Below are positions 1 to 10,290 of a stretch of 64,000 nucleotides of DNA, piece by piece. Below the pieces are notes generated by a model, which did no database searches, had not been told where the DNA came from, and saw nothing but the letters and a program-made list of their open reading frames with translations. The stretch covers positions 10,427,141-10,491,140 of the forward strand of contig JAJEKV010000023.1 in NCBI GenBank assembly GCA_021234155.1. The letters run 5' to 3'. Numbering within the stretch: the stretch's first letter is position 1; every line of letters begins with the position of its first letter. This DNA is from Isoetes taiwanensis (taxonomy: Eukaryota > Streptophyta > Lycopodiopsida > Isoetales > Isoetaceae). The position numbers and the translations under genes were made by a program.

Positions 1-2190
1 TATCAGAATACTTGCCCTCTTGATTTGATTATGAGGCAATTGATTTTCTTACATTTTAGAGCAACCGTACCTTATCTTGGCTATTAATTTTTTCTATTTT
101 TTGTTATCATGATTATTTCTATGTATGTGCAACCAATCTAGGTAATACATGGTGTATATGATTGTCTGTCTCCTGTATTTTAATCATCAACTGCTCATTT
201 CAATTGTTGCACAGACATCCTTATGACATGATCAAACTCTTCAAATTGGTGACGAATGATGTTAAATATCGTGGTAGAAATCTAGGGTTTAGGCACCTAG
301 ATATCTTGAGAAAAAAGTATATATTCCATCGTTTGATGGATGAAAGATTCGCCAAGGTTGCTACAACTCAAATTGAAGCCCGAAACAAAATCACCAACAT
401 AACTAATCGAAAAAAGCTAAGATTCGCCTCATATTCTAAATTACACCTATGAAAATTTGGGCTTAAGGGCTACCCTGCTTAGTATGAGTTTCTTCCTACC
501 CTAAGGTGGCACAAGTTTAGTGCAAAGATGATCCTTATAGAAATGCATTCAGGATACACTGCTGCCATGTTAAGATGGAGACTGGAGACCTCCTCTTCCA
601 GAAGTGTAGAAACATGATGCATCTTTGAAGCAAAAAACTGTACAGGGTGAGACATGATAATAAGCATGTTGGTTTGACTGGAAGTATATCTCCAATAGTG
701 GAGATTGCCATCTTCAATCAACCATCATCAAAGTTACTTCCAACCTGTAAAGTAGAAGTAGATAAGCAGGCCATACAATCTTTCCCATTGAAGTTTATTA
801 TGTTGTTGCACTCTCATCAGGTAAATAGGTATCTACCTATTGCATTACATTCACACATTTTATGGTTGTTTATTTTGGACACAACATCAAGCAGCATATC
901 TATCTGTTGCATTGTATGTTTATGGCGTTTTATGATTGTTTTCTTTGGCTACGTAAATCAAACATTGCGGCCATCTTTACATTTACGTTTGACACAGATT
1001 AATGCTGATCATCTTACATTTACATTTAACACAAATTCAATTCTTTCTTTTCAGTGCAGGATTGGAAAGAGTGGAGAATGGCAGACACGATATTTGTAAA
1101 TTGGATTATATGCCCATATCTATTGGATTAAAAAGCTTGCTTTGTGCAAGTGCTTTGATTTTCTTCTCTTCATTTTTTTTCTTTGTTGATGTTCAATGTT
1201 GTACAGAGGTAGCTTATCTAATCTTTGGTGAATCAAACTTCAAGACTATGAAAGAAAGATGGTGTAATAATTTTTGCTTTTGACTATGGCTCTCTCAGCT
1301 CCGACATTGTCTCATCTCTCTTGACACAACGCCACACTATAGTGCCAAAAGCTTTCCAACATGGATGTACAATCAGATCTCAGTTTGAGCTTCTGCATAT
1401 CCCAAAAGTATTTTCCTATCTTTTAAAAGTTGCTTTGTTTTATAGTGCTTACATGAAATGCTTTTCCATGAGTTGACCATTAGAAAGTTTGATATAAAGG
1501 AAAGGTTTGCAGAGAGATTTCAGCGGAGAGGTTTCACATCTCTTTCTATCACTCTAAATGTTTTGGCATGCCGCATATAAGAATGCAGATGATTTGGCTT
1601 TTCAAGTGAGACCTTGTTCTAATCTTCAAAGTTAGCACATCTAAGAATATGCTTAAATTTTTATATATTATAGTCAGCCAATGTTTGCAGTGCATCTACT
1701 TCCTTCTTTTCACGAGGCACTGCTTTTTGCTATAAAGGTCTGCCATTCAAAACTGATGTAGTTTATTGAACATTATGGTGTTTTTTAGAGAATATGACAA
1801 AATGATTTATTGTAAGGAAACACAAATTGAGTAACAAGTACAGTTGGTGTGGAATAATTAAATGTTGCGTATACTATCACTTACTTAGATGTATGTTTGT
1901 GCTAATAATATATTTGTGCTAATAAACCTGCAATATTGAGTTTCATGTTGTGGGAGGAACTTCTCGCAATGGTTGGGACTATAATTTTGGTGATGTATTG
2001 TATAGAAAATTGTATATTTTGCCATGTTTGAGGAGCTTAATGTCATTTAGAGGTCATGTTTCTTTTTTGGATTTGTAGATAACTTTTCTTTTGAATGGTT
2101 AAAAGAATAGAAATTTTTTGGAGCCCTTTTTTTTTAGGGCGTGGATAAGAACGGATGCTGCCTTCTTTTTTGGCAAGGGCACCAGCGGAT
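1..2190. other. Unassigned AT-rich sequence with two exon-like ORFs
   Basis: No family is recognised here. Two open stretches on the plus strand have splice-like borders. One runs from 215, after an acceptor-like TTGCACAG, to a stop at 452; it is basic and encodes about 78 residues with the string RHLDILRKKYIFH. The other runs from about 646 to 820 and ends in CATCAG followed by GTAAAT, a plausible donor. They could be exons of one plant gene or relics of a transposon. The rest is AT-rich and noncoding by eye. Confidence is low because neither piece resembles a family I know. Confidence 0.25.
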
Positions 2191-2194
2191 CCCA

Positions 2195-2431
2195 GCGACA
2201 GTGAAGCAGGGATTGTGGAGCGGAGGGATTGTGAATGCGGCACATCAAGTTTTTTGAGGAGGAACAAGCTTCTGCTCCAAGATTCCTCTGTATGATGCAA
2301 TTATTATGAGCGGAACTAAGGTAAGAAGGCAGGTTTTGGAAGTATCTGCCGAAACGCTTAAGGTTGTAAGGAGAGCAGGGTTTGGGATTGATAATGTGGA
2401 TTTGCGCCTGTTCAGAAAATCACAAGTTTAG
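2195..2431 (+). pseudogene. D-3-phosphoglycerate dehydrogenase N-terminal fragment
   Basis: The frame at 2288-2431 contains TLKVVRRAGFGIDNVDL, very close to the conserved KGRLKVVGRAGVGIDNVDL block of plastid D-3-phosphoglycerate dehydrogenase. That enzyme oxidises 3-phosphoglycerate in the first step of phosphorylated serine synthesis. The preceding residues LYDAIIMSGTKV match the family's YDALIVRSGTKV block. Further upstream (about 2195-2287) another frame carries EAGI and an acidic stretch like the family's N-terminus, so at least one frameshift is present. There is no start codon, no NAD-binding Rossmann region and no catalytic Arg/Glu/His, and a stop follows 48 codons. It is a dead fragment. 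It lies 670 bp upstream of a Helitron 3' end, so capture by that element is possible but not shown. Confidence 0.75.
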
Positions 2432-3078
2432 AGCATAGGGTTTACAGCCTATCAATCATGTCATCATATCACTTTAGGGGTTTAGGATACATGTTTAGAT
2501 AAGATATTACGATATCAAGCATCTTTCGAAGATAGAGAGAATTCCAAAGGGTTTTCTTAGAAACAATTGGTTTATAAGTTTGGATTTTATGTTAGGGATA
2601 ACATTCACCCCCATACCCTTACGCAGGGTAAGGATTGGCGAGCCCGCCTGACTGAGCCACTTCCGCACCTCGAGTAAAGACCTTTGGGCGAACCTTCTCC
2701 CATGTAATAGTCAGGGGGAGGAAAATTCAGTCATTGGAGATTCATAGGAGTCATGTGCCGCATCCCAAGTCCAAGATCAGGCATGCAAACATCATAGACC
2801 ACCTGGCTTACATCATAGGATATTTTTGAATTTAAGATGCGCTTGAAATGGGCGTGTATTCCTCAACCCAAAACAATTGAATAAATAGAATGATAGAACC
2901 CTTATATTGCAATATCTAATAATAGGACCCAGACTTGATTTGATCTACGATCTTCCACAAAACCACCCTAAATTGTACGGACACTATTACGTCTATAGAC
3001 ACAATAACATTTAGTGCTTTTAACTCCAGCCACAAGCATTTTACGTCTACTCATTCCATACATCCATGACTAATGCCC
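2432..3078. other. Noncoding stretch before a Helitron terminus
   Basis: No coding sequence is recognised. A moderately GC-rich patch at about 2595-2830 (starting near ACCCCCATACCCTTACGCAG) differs in composition from its AT-rich surroundings and may be a short repeat or part of the Helitron that ends at 3103. Confidence 0.3.
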
Positions 3079-3103
3079 GGCATCGCCGGGCACAAGTTTC
3101 TAA
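3075..3103 (+). mobile_element. Helitron 3' terminus (plus orientation)
   Basis: A strong GC hairpin, TGCCCGGCATCGCCGGGCA, is followed after about 7 bases by CTAA and then T. A hairpin shortly upstream of CTRR, with insertion next to T, is the standard Helitron 3' end. The hairpin is nearly identical to that of the 6.5-kb Helitron ending at 11,586, so both belong to one family. The matching 5' TC end was not found upstream, so the element's length is unknown. Confidence 0.65.
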
Positions 3104-3114
3104 TTGTCTTTATA

Positions 3115-3245
3115 ATAATATGACATGTCGTATTTTGCATAGTGGAAAATTGTGAATATAAGACATGTCTTATCTGAATAAGACATGTCTTACATTAAAG
3201 TAGTGGAAAACTAATTTTTATATGACATGTCTTATAAATGACGTG
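3115..3245. repeat. Cluster of ACATGT-centred palindromes
   Basis: Four near-identical palindromic units with the core GACATGTC occur within about 130 bp. One is the perfect 16-bp palindrome ATAAGACATGTCTTAT, and others start at about 3121, 3177 and 3221. They immediately follow the Helitron end. They may be a foldback or MITE relic, or clustered protein-binding sites; the sequence alone does not decide. Confidence 0.6.
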
Positions 3246-5517
3246 GAACTCAAAAGGATATCTTATAATTTTTTTACAGCCATAAAATAAGACAGGTGTG
3301 GAAAAAGGGCCTAAGGTTAGCATTCCATTCTAAGTAAAGGCACCTGCCCGAATTAATGGTTCCACAAAATTTATTTTAGTGCCCCACAAACACAAAATTT
3401 GTTCAGATTTCGGAGCTGTCGTTTTGCAAGGAAAAACAGCACAGTAGGAAAATGTTGGCTTTCAATGAGTTTGCTGAGAAATGATATCGGCCACATAATT
3501 TCAGGAAGTAAAGCTATGTATGAGCCAAACTTCATTTTCAGGAAGAAAAGCTATGTATGAGCCAAATTGTAGAAATTTTTAGACAATTTCACAAATTGAA
3601 ATTAGAGCAAACTAGATCTTGATTCTGCAGCAACAAGCACAAAAGAGATTGCAACTATCACAAAAGGAATCAAAACTATGCCTCCAACACACAAAATTCA
3701 AGAATCGTTCCCCAAAAATCTGTTCTATTCCAGAAAGTAGAAGCTGTGGTTGGCCATTCTCAATGCCCTAGAATAATAAGGCTCCATTTCATGTTTGCAT
3801 GTCGATCCTTGTATTGGTAAAGGACGAATACGACTCTCTACAACAACAAAAATATAATATGCTAATGCACTATGGGTTGCCCTTGTAATTATAACTTAAT
3901 TGTCGCTATGTGTCCAACTCTACTCTATTGGCACATGGTAGTATGTTTAGGGAAAATTAAGAATGCAACCTATCAGTGTGATTAAGTTGGGCATTCAACT
4001 TTTTTAAATCACCTATCCATAGAGTGTATGAAATCTATAAGCAACATGCTCAAGTTTTGAGTGCTAATGTGAAGTTAGGACTTCTATAACATATGTTGCA
4101 GATAGAAAGTGTGTGCCAAGCTAACCATCATAGCTGCCAACCCTCTAGTGATGCAAGAGTGTGAGACAAAGCCTTCATTTAATCCGAGTTTCCATGCTCA
4201 GCTATCTTATGTTGCTCCATCACATTAAAAACTCGATTCAAGGACTTTGATAGAACCAAAACAATGGAAATAAAACAAAAAACCTTTAAGTCTGATCAAC
4301 ATACTTTAATCCTTTAAAACCATTATAAGAGAAAAAGGATTTAATAAGCAGTCCTTCTATTGAGGCCAAGGTGTGGTTATATGTTCTCATAGATGTACAT
4401 CATTTCTACATGATAGAAATCAGCACATTCTTTTCCTTAAAGTCAAATACCTCTATTCAATAATATAAAATACAGTTTACCTTGTTAAGAAATGCTTTTT
4501 ATCAATACGATAACTAAATCTAGGGTCAGAATACCCCAGAGAACAGCCCATAATCTTTCATATTTGTCCTAGATCCACTCGTCAATCAAATGTTCTTGAT
4601 CTTTGACAATGCTTCAATTTATGAAAAAAACATAGCAAGGAGTATAGAATCACGTTACCTGCACCCAAGAAAACAAACACAAGCATCAGAATGGTTGCAC
4701 TGTTTAGGATAGCAGGTGTCATAAGATCGTATAAGTTTATCACCCTTCACCCTGCTTGTTTAATACAAACACTACATTGGGTAAGGTCAGTTTTAGCAAA
4801 AAGGCAGTAGAAACTCTTAAACTTAAATTTCTATTGTCCTACATCAGTATGAGAACATTTTAACATGCCTAAAAAGCTTCTGATCTTACAGCTTTCAACA
4901 ATGGTTCATGCTTGCAAATAAACCCTCTAGCAAACATCACATCAACCTTAACATTTGGAAGTACCGTGTTATACACTTTTCATAACTAGTTTCCAGCATT
5001 AAATAGATATAAGCAGCTTGTTCCTAAATTTACATTCGCTACTGCATGCCATCACTTTCTCTTATAAGTCCTACCTTACATAAAGTGCAATTACAACATA
5101 TCACTAAGCAAAGCACAATGTTAATATCAGCAAGTTATGTAGTAAGTTTGCCCTATCCAACATAATTCAATCCAAAACATGCATTTATTGAAGCATTCAA
5201 TCAGCATATTATCTATGTGTTCTTAGATTATCCAGTAGCAAATAGTCTGGATGCAATCAGTCTATACTAGTACAATGTCTACCTCTTTAGAAGCATTTTC
5301 TAGTTACATGATGCCATTTAACTAAAGTCTACTTAAAGTTACCTTACAAATCTATTGGTGCCATATTTCACAAGTTGCATTCTACTAATACACGTGGATC
5401 TCATCTACACATGTACTTATTCATACTCTGACTATTTTAGATAAATATAAGACAAATCGATAGACAAAGTTGGAATTCATAAATCAATGTAAGAATGCCA
5501 AATCTAAATGATCAAAC
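3246..5517. other. AT-rich intergenic sequence, nothing recognised
   Basis: No ORF of useful length, RNA gene or recognisable repeat family was seen. A short direct repeat around 3,505-3,565 (AAGCTATGTATGAGCCAAA twice) is the only local structure noted. Confidence 0.5.
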
Positions 5518-5834
5518 CTGAGATATTTGCATGGTGCCAATAATCTTGCCATCTTCGTTGTTCTTCTTAGAGCTAGTCTGTTCCAACACATCTTGCACTG
5601 GAGTATCCATCCCTTGATTCGAATTTGCATTATGAACATTGGTTGCTTCCATAGGGGTATCCATAGTTTCCCCACAGCCTTCTATGCTCAATGGATCTGC
5701 ATTCTTCTTGGGGCTAGATGCCCTCATTTTTTTTTATGAAAATTAAATAATTTCCTCTTGCTACTGGCATTAACCTTTTCCTCTGCCAGTCTTTTCTTGG
5801 TGGCCTGATTAAGGTCACCCTTCTTTCTCCCCAT
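5518..5834 (-). pseudogene. Exon-like ORF of unknown function with homopolymer frameshift
   Basis: On the minus strand an ATG at 5834 opens a lysine-rich frame beginning MGRKKGDLNQATKKRLAEEK. It runs into a nine-A tract (plus-strand T tract 5727-5735) and stops. A second frame starts inside the same tract with MRASSPKKNADPL and stays open to 5518, where the sequence reads CTCAG then GTTTGAT, a plausible splice donor. A one-base change in the A tract would place the two frames in register, so this looks like one first exon either broken by slippage or carrying a sequencing error. The product is basic, then acidic and low in hydrophobics. I do not recognise it; a transposon-associated nuclear protein is possible. 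Confidence 0.35.
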
Positions 5835-6544
5835 AACTCAGCTCCAATTGCAAGCATATGTGAGCACAACAATGGGGATCAAGCATTCTACATTATGGTG
5901 TGGCCGAAATGGAAAAATGAAGTGAGCATGCTATGCTTTTTTTGCGTGTTTATTTTGGAGTGATTCCATATCGTGGTAACCTTTCATGATATGAATTTTT
6001 GGAGGATGACTTGGAATCATTTTACTCCTATATAGACATAAGCTATCAGTCACTTGTAATGGAAAAAATAAGAGAAAATCAAAACTTCATCATCAAGGCT
6101 AATAGACATTTTTCTTAGATAAAGCAAGTTGTCTACTACTTATATTCAAGATTTTGAACCAAAATTCATATTCCTAAAAAAGCTAGAGATTTGATTTGGG
6201 AATAGTTTTTTGGAAACCACTATTGGTTCACAGAAGACAAGTGCCTTACTCTTAACTCATGAAGAAAACTAGAAAAACAATGAAAGACCTCATAAAAATC
6301 TTCTTATCGAGACAGTTTTACTTTATCTAAACATGAAGCAAAACAGACTTGACCCCCTTGGGTTAACCTAAACGTAACTCTCATAAATGGGGACCAATAG
6401 ATTTTTAGGTACTGTCGTATATTAACATGTAACAAGGCTTTACTGATTATCGAACATTTGATTTTATATGAATTTTAAAGTGAACAGTGCAAATGCACCT
6501 TTTATGGTACACCATGTGACAACTCTAGTGTTAAAGCTGAACAG
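5835..6544. other. Intergenic sequence, nothing recognised
   Basis: AT-rich sequence without a supported gene. It ends at an acceptor-like AAGCTGAACAG just before the exon-like ORF at 6545. Confidence 0.4.
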
Positions 6545-6667
6545 GAATGGAGGTTTAGATTGCGACTTTATAAGTTGGCAGAATTGCCATGGCGATCTTG
6601 TCGTGCAATCTCAATGTTCCTCAGCAGTTTCGCTGACGAAGATGGATTCTGCGTTCCTTCTCAGCTG
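6545..6667 (+). CDS. Putative internal exon of an unrecognised gene
   Basis: An acceptor-like CTGAACAG precedes an open run of exactly 41 codons, followed by GTAAAA as a possible donor. The peptide is rich in helix-forming residues (RLRLYKLAELPWRSCRAISM, then FLSSFADEDGF) and looks like real protein rather than random AT-rich translation. The copia element is inserted 19 bp downstream, inside what would be the next intron. ORFs on its far side at 21.7-22.3 kb could belong to the same host gene. Function unknown. Confidence 0.35.
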
Positions 6668-6681
6668 GTAAAACGGCTGTT

Positions 6682-6686
6682 ACATT
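6682..6686. repeat. Left target-site duplication of the copia element (ACATT)
   Basis: ACATT sits directly before the 5' LTR and is repeated exactly at 21,721-21,725 directly after the 3' LTR. A 5-bp duplication is what Ty1/copia integrase makes. Confidence 0.9.
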
Positions 6687-7335
6687 TGTGAAAGTTAAGT
6701 TCATATTATAATAAGGTTGCTTGGTTTACAGAGAAAAGTTATGGAAAAACAATATTATATTGAAGGTCTGGAACTTGTCACAGGGAATTATCTATGCAGT
6801 TAAGGGATCAAGATAATCTGCAGATGCCTTAAGATGCACATGGTTCAACTTAAGAGGATACGTGCAAAGGGAACAAAGGCAGTATATTGTTCATTGGGGA
6901 ACCTATGCAAATGATAAAGGTTAACCTTACAATATAAGGTCCAAAGGTTCGTGGTGACCTTAATATTATTAGTGTGAATCTTAGGGTCAATGGTTAAGAA
7001 GCAAAAGAAATGCTCGGTTAAATAACAGAATGCCAGGTTGATTGATTCAAACTTAGCATGGAGCGAAACGGTAGAGGATGATCGGTGCCGATTCCGGAAG
7101 GATTGGTGCCAGTCCATAAATTAATGAGAATGATCAGAGAAATCTAGAATGAGCAGTCATTTAATAATGAATGCCCGGGCTCTCAATTGTGCAAATGAAA
7201 TCCTTTCATTGAATTTTTGAATTGTTTGTTCAATGGTTCTATTGCTAGTTTGCATTGATTATTTGATGGTTTGAAACATTGCACAAGAAGGAAAATAAGT
7301 TTAAACTCTAGACATTTTACATTTGAATCCTAGCA
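6687..7335 (+). repeat. 5' LTR of the copia element
   Basis: 649 bp, starting TGTGAAAGTTAAG and ending CCTAGCA. It matches the 3' LTR in segments 18,698-18,769, 20,714-21,159 and 21,573-21,720. It holds no insertion itself and so serves as the reference for dissecting the 3' LTR. Confidence 0.93.
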
Positions 7336-7336
7336 T

Positions 7337-7348
7337 CGGTATCAGAGC
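7337..7348 (+). other. Primer-binding site, initiator tRNA-Met type
   Basis: CGGTATCAGAGC lies one base after the LTR end and matches the usual plant copia PBS TGGTATCAGAGC except at its first base. Confidence 0.85.
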
Positions 7349-7361
7349 CAGGTTGATTAAA

Positions 7362-8215
7362 ATGTCTAGTAGATTTGGAGCTGCTCTTCTCAGTGGAATC
7401 AAGACTTATGAAGGAGGTCCCGGGTTTCAAATCTGGAAAGAACAAATGAAAAATGTATTAGAAAATGAAAATCTATGGGAATTACTAGAAGGAAATTCTG
7501 GCAATACTAATGGTGCAGTTAGTATAGTTGCAGGAAGAAGAGAGAATAGCTCTTCTGGGGAAGCATCTGCAGCAGGGGATCTGGATGCAACTGCAACAAG
7601 TGGAGAAAGTGGTATTTCCAGCAGAATTGACAAAGCAAAACTGAAGGAAGCTTATGCAATTTTAATCAGCAAGGTAGGGGGATCAATTTTGCTGAAAATA
7701 AGAGGTAAAACTCCTGGAGAAATATGGAAATATCTTCTCAAGCATTTTGAAGAAAAAAGCTCATCTCAGATCGATATCTTGGATAAAGAGTTGAGAAAAC
7801 TCAGACTTATAAAGAAGATGACTTAACTAATTTTTTTTCAAGGTTTGATAATATTGTGGCAGATCTTGAGGGAGCAGGAGTTGTAATAACTGACCAACAG
7901 AAGTTATTACATGTAGCTAGAGCAGTGGGAGAGCAGAAGAGATGATAAGGAAAGAATTTGAGCAAAATAAAATGCTAACTGATGACAATGATGAAAATAC
8001 TGAAGTGTTGTATGCAGATCGATCCAAATACAAAGGGAACAGCTCAAAGTCAAAGGGGAATATAGGTCCATGCTATCTTTGCAAAGCCTATGGTCACCTT
8101 AAGTCTGAATGTCCAAAGCTTAAAAATGTTGAGTTTCAATTGTGGTGGCAAAGGCCATTATGCAAACAGGTGTTCCAGCAGCAAAGGAAAAGGAGGCAAA
8201 CCTAATAGGGGAAGA
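7362..8215 (+). pseudogene. copia gag with two zinc knuckles, frameshifted
   Basis: The ATG at 7362 begins the capsid region (MSSRFGAALLSGIKTYEGG). The first frame stops at 7826. The homologous continuation (FFSRFDNIVADLEGAG) is in another frame from about 7,830, and a further shift occurs before 7942. At 8071-8112 there is a perfect CX2CX4HX4C knuckle (CYLCKAYGHLKSEC). A second knuckle follows in the next frame at about 8,132-8,167 (SFNCGGKGHYANRC), in which the first Cys codon TGT has become AGT (Ser). Gag would package element RNA in virus-like particles; this copy cannot make it intact. Confidence 0.9.
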
Positions 8216-8339
8216 GGAAAACAAGGGAAAGGTGGTGGAAAGCAAGAGACAGCAGTAAATCTGGCCCAAGGAATTGAAGAAGAGAATAGTGAAGATGATG
8301 AAGATGCTGATGTAAGTAACAACACTTTGAATATTTCAA

Positions 8340-8680
8340 GTAGAGAATCTAATGATAATATGCTGATACTAGATAGTGGAGCAGAGAAAACAGTAACAGG
8401 CTCAGCCAAGTTACTTAAAAATGGGAAACAAGAAAAGGGAGGCTATATCAAATTAGGAAATGGAGAACTGCAAAGAGTACAATTCTCAGGAACACTCGAG
8501 TTATTTGATTTGCAAGGGAAAGCAGTAGTATTAAAGGATGTTTTATGTGTGCCTTCATTAGTAAAAATTTTGATTTCTGTGAGTCAGCTTGTGGACATGG
8601 GATATACTGTCATTTTTGACAGATTGAAATGTACTATTTTACTAGACAATGAAATCAAATTCTTGGGAAAAAGAGTTGGT
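8340..8680 (+). pseudogene. copia aspartic protease region
   Basis: In the frame open from 8090 to 8815 the catalytic triad motif appears as LILDSGAEKTVTG, the Ty1-type D-S-G-A active site. It is followed by KDVLCVPSLVKILISVSQL, the usual end of the retropepsin domain in plant copia elements. The protease would process Gag-Pol. The domain looks whole here but sits between frameshifts, so it could not be made as part of a full polyprotein. Confidence 0.88.
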
Positions 8681-8689
8681 AATCTTTTT

Positions 8690-9262
8690 GGATTTGAAAG
8701 CAATCAACTGCCATATGTAATTGCAATTATAGCTCCAGATATTAATATTTGGCATCAAAGGTTGTGTCATGTTAGCAAGCCTTGCATCTGTGCGTGGCTT
8801 GGTTGGTGTGGCTGATTTGGAAGCGGCAGCGGTTGTGGATCTTTCAGGGGATTCAGCAGCCTGCAGCCTCTCTGATTCCTCGACTCAGGTACAAGCTATT
8901 TCAAAGCTTTCTGGTGTTCCCGGGATTAGTAGAGCGGAAGTTTGCCATTTGGCGGGACTTCTTGGGTGTTGTAGATGGTGATGGTCGGTTTGTACAGCAG
9001 TAGAGTTGCAGTTTTTCTGTGAGTTTGTTGTGGAGTGTCGAGGTATCGCTGTCTCTTTGGGGCAGTTCTCCTTCCTCCTCACTTGCTTTGTAACATTACC
9101 ATTCTTTTAATATATTGATGACACAGTTCTTCAAAAAAAAATATATATATATACAAGTCATGGTAAAATAGGGGAATTGGAAATTGTAAATTGGAGAATG
9201 AAAATAAGGTATGTTATGGATGCATGGTTGGTGAACATGTTAGACTACCATTCAAAAAAATC
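8690..9262 (+). pseudogene. Integrase N-terminal zinc region (GAG-pre-integrase), split by insertion
   Basis: The first half, INIWHQRLCHVSKPC at about 8,740-8,790, carries the two histidines (Gly of the usual RLGH is Cys here). The second half resumes at about 9,157 with KIGELEIVNWENENKVCYGC and MVGEHVRLPFKK, supplying the CX2C cysteines. Between them lies about 360 bp of unrelated, GC-richer sequence ending in a poly-A tract. The HHCC finger of the integrase is therefore physically split. Confidence 0.85.
8791..9155 (+). mobile_element. Poly-A-tailed insertion in the integrase region (retroposon)
   Basis: About 365 bp foreign to copia and GC-richer than the element. It ends in GTAACATTACCATTC, a TTTAATATATTGATGAC stretch, then nine A and a TA run. 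A 3' AT-rich trailer with poly-A is typical of a 5'-truncated LINE or a processed transcript. No coding domain is recognised, and a clear target duplication was not found. Exact borders are uncertain by about 20 bp. Confidence 0.6.
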
Positions 9263-9267
9263 AAATA

Positions 9268-9303
9268 AGAGATAGATAGATAGATAGATAGTATTTTAAC
9301 GTC
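9268..9303 (-). mobile_element. Microsatellite-tailed non-LTR 3' end (GATA type), minimal
   Basis: Read on the minus strand: GACGTTAAAATAC followed by (TATC)n. It replaces the part of the integrase core that should carry the first catalytic Asp; host homology stops at about 9,262 and restarts at about 9,312 (FSRKTKVK). The same string occurs at 62,204-62,228 as a clean insertion in an unrelated place. It shares GACGnTAAAA with the tails at 10,441 and 62,541. Confidence 0.65.
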
Positions 9304-9311
9304 ATAAATGA

Positions 9312-10290
9312 TTTCAGTCGAAAGACTAAGGTAAAATGTTTGAGAACTAAAGATGAGGCTTTTAAAGCATTCAAAGAATTCATTGCAGAAGTTGAACTTG
9401 AGACGGAAATAAAGTGAAATGTGTACGTTCAGACAGAGGTGGAGAATACTTATCTGGAAGATTTAAAACCTTTTGTAAAACAAGAGGAATAAAAAGACAG
9501 TTGACTTGTTCACATTCTCCTCAACAGAATGGTGTAGCAGAGAGGAAAAATAGAACAATATTAAATGTTGTGAGGGCAATGCTCAAACACACTGGGTTAC
9601 CAAATTATTTGTGGGAAGAAGCAGTTAGGACTGCAGTAGAAGTGCAAAACATGATTCCATCAGCAAGTATAAATGGATCATTACCAGAAATGCTCCGATC
9701 AGGAAGAAAACCTAAGTTTGAAAGGCTAAAAAGCTATGGATGTTTGGGTTTTGTGCATGTTACTAAGGAACAAAGACAAAAGCTTGATGATAGAGCTCGA
9801 ATTGCCTATCTTGTGGGATATGATGAGCAATCAAAGGCTTATAGACTGTTTGACCCTGAAAAAAGGAAAGGGGGAAATTAGTAGGGATGTTACCTTTGAT
9901 GAAACTCAATATTATAAAGATACAAAGGTGTCCACTGTTGGAATCAAACAGAAGGAATTAGTCCAAACCGAGCAACAATCAGATAAGCTCTCAAGTATAT
10001 ATGATGATGACTCTGATACTGACACAACAATATTGCAGGAAAATAAAGCCACTGATATGCAGGTGCAACGAGAACCAGAAGATGAGGAGATTATTGAACA
10101 AGAGGAACAATCAAACAAAGCCAAAGTTCAGCATACAAGGAGGACAAGTGCTCAAATTTTGCAAGATGAAACAAAAGAGGTTAGTCCTGAATTATTTGGT
10201 AGAAATTCAGCATGCAAAAGTAGAAGGCTAAAACATAACACAACAGAGATAAATCTTATAGAAATTTTAGCAATGATGGATTTTGAAGTA
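9312..10290 (+). pseudogene. copia integrase core and C-terminal region, broken
   Basis: FSRKTKVKCLRTKDEAFKAF starts the surviving core. A frameshift near 9,405 separates it from VKCVRSDRGGEYLSGRF (second catalytic Asp) and QQNGVAERKNRTI (catalytic Glu) in the frame that ends at 9881. The first catalytic Asp of the D,D-35-E triad lies in the segment lost at 9,263-9,311. A further shift at about 9,870 leads into an acidic, glutamine-rich linker (about 9,890-10,260) that joins integrase to RT, as in other plant copia elements. Integrase would insert the cDNA; this copy cannot. Confidence 0.92.
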
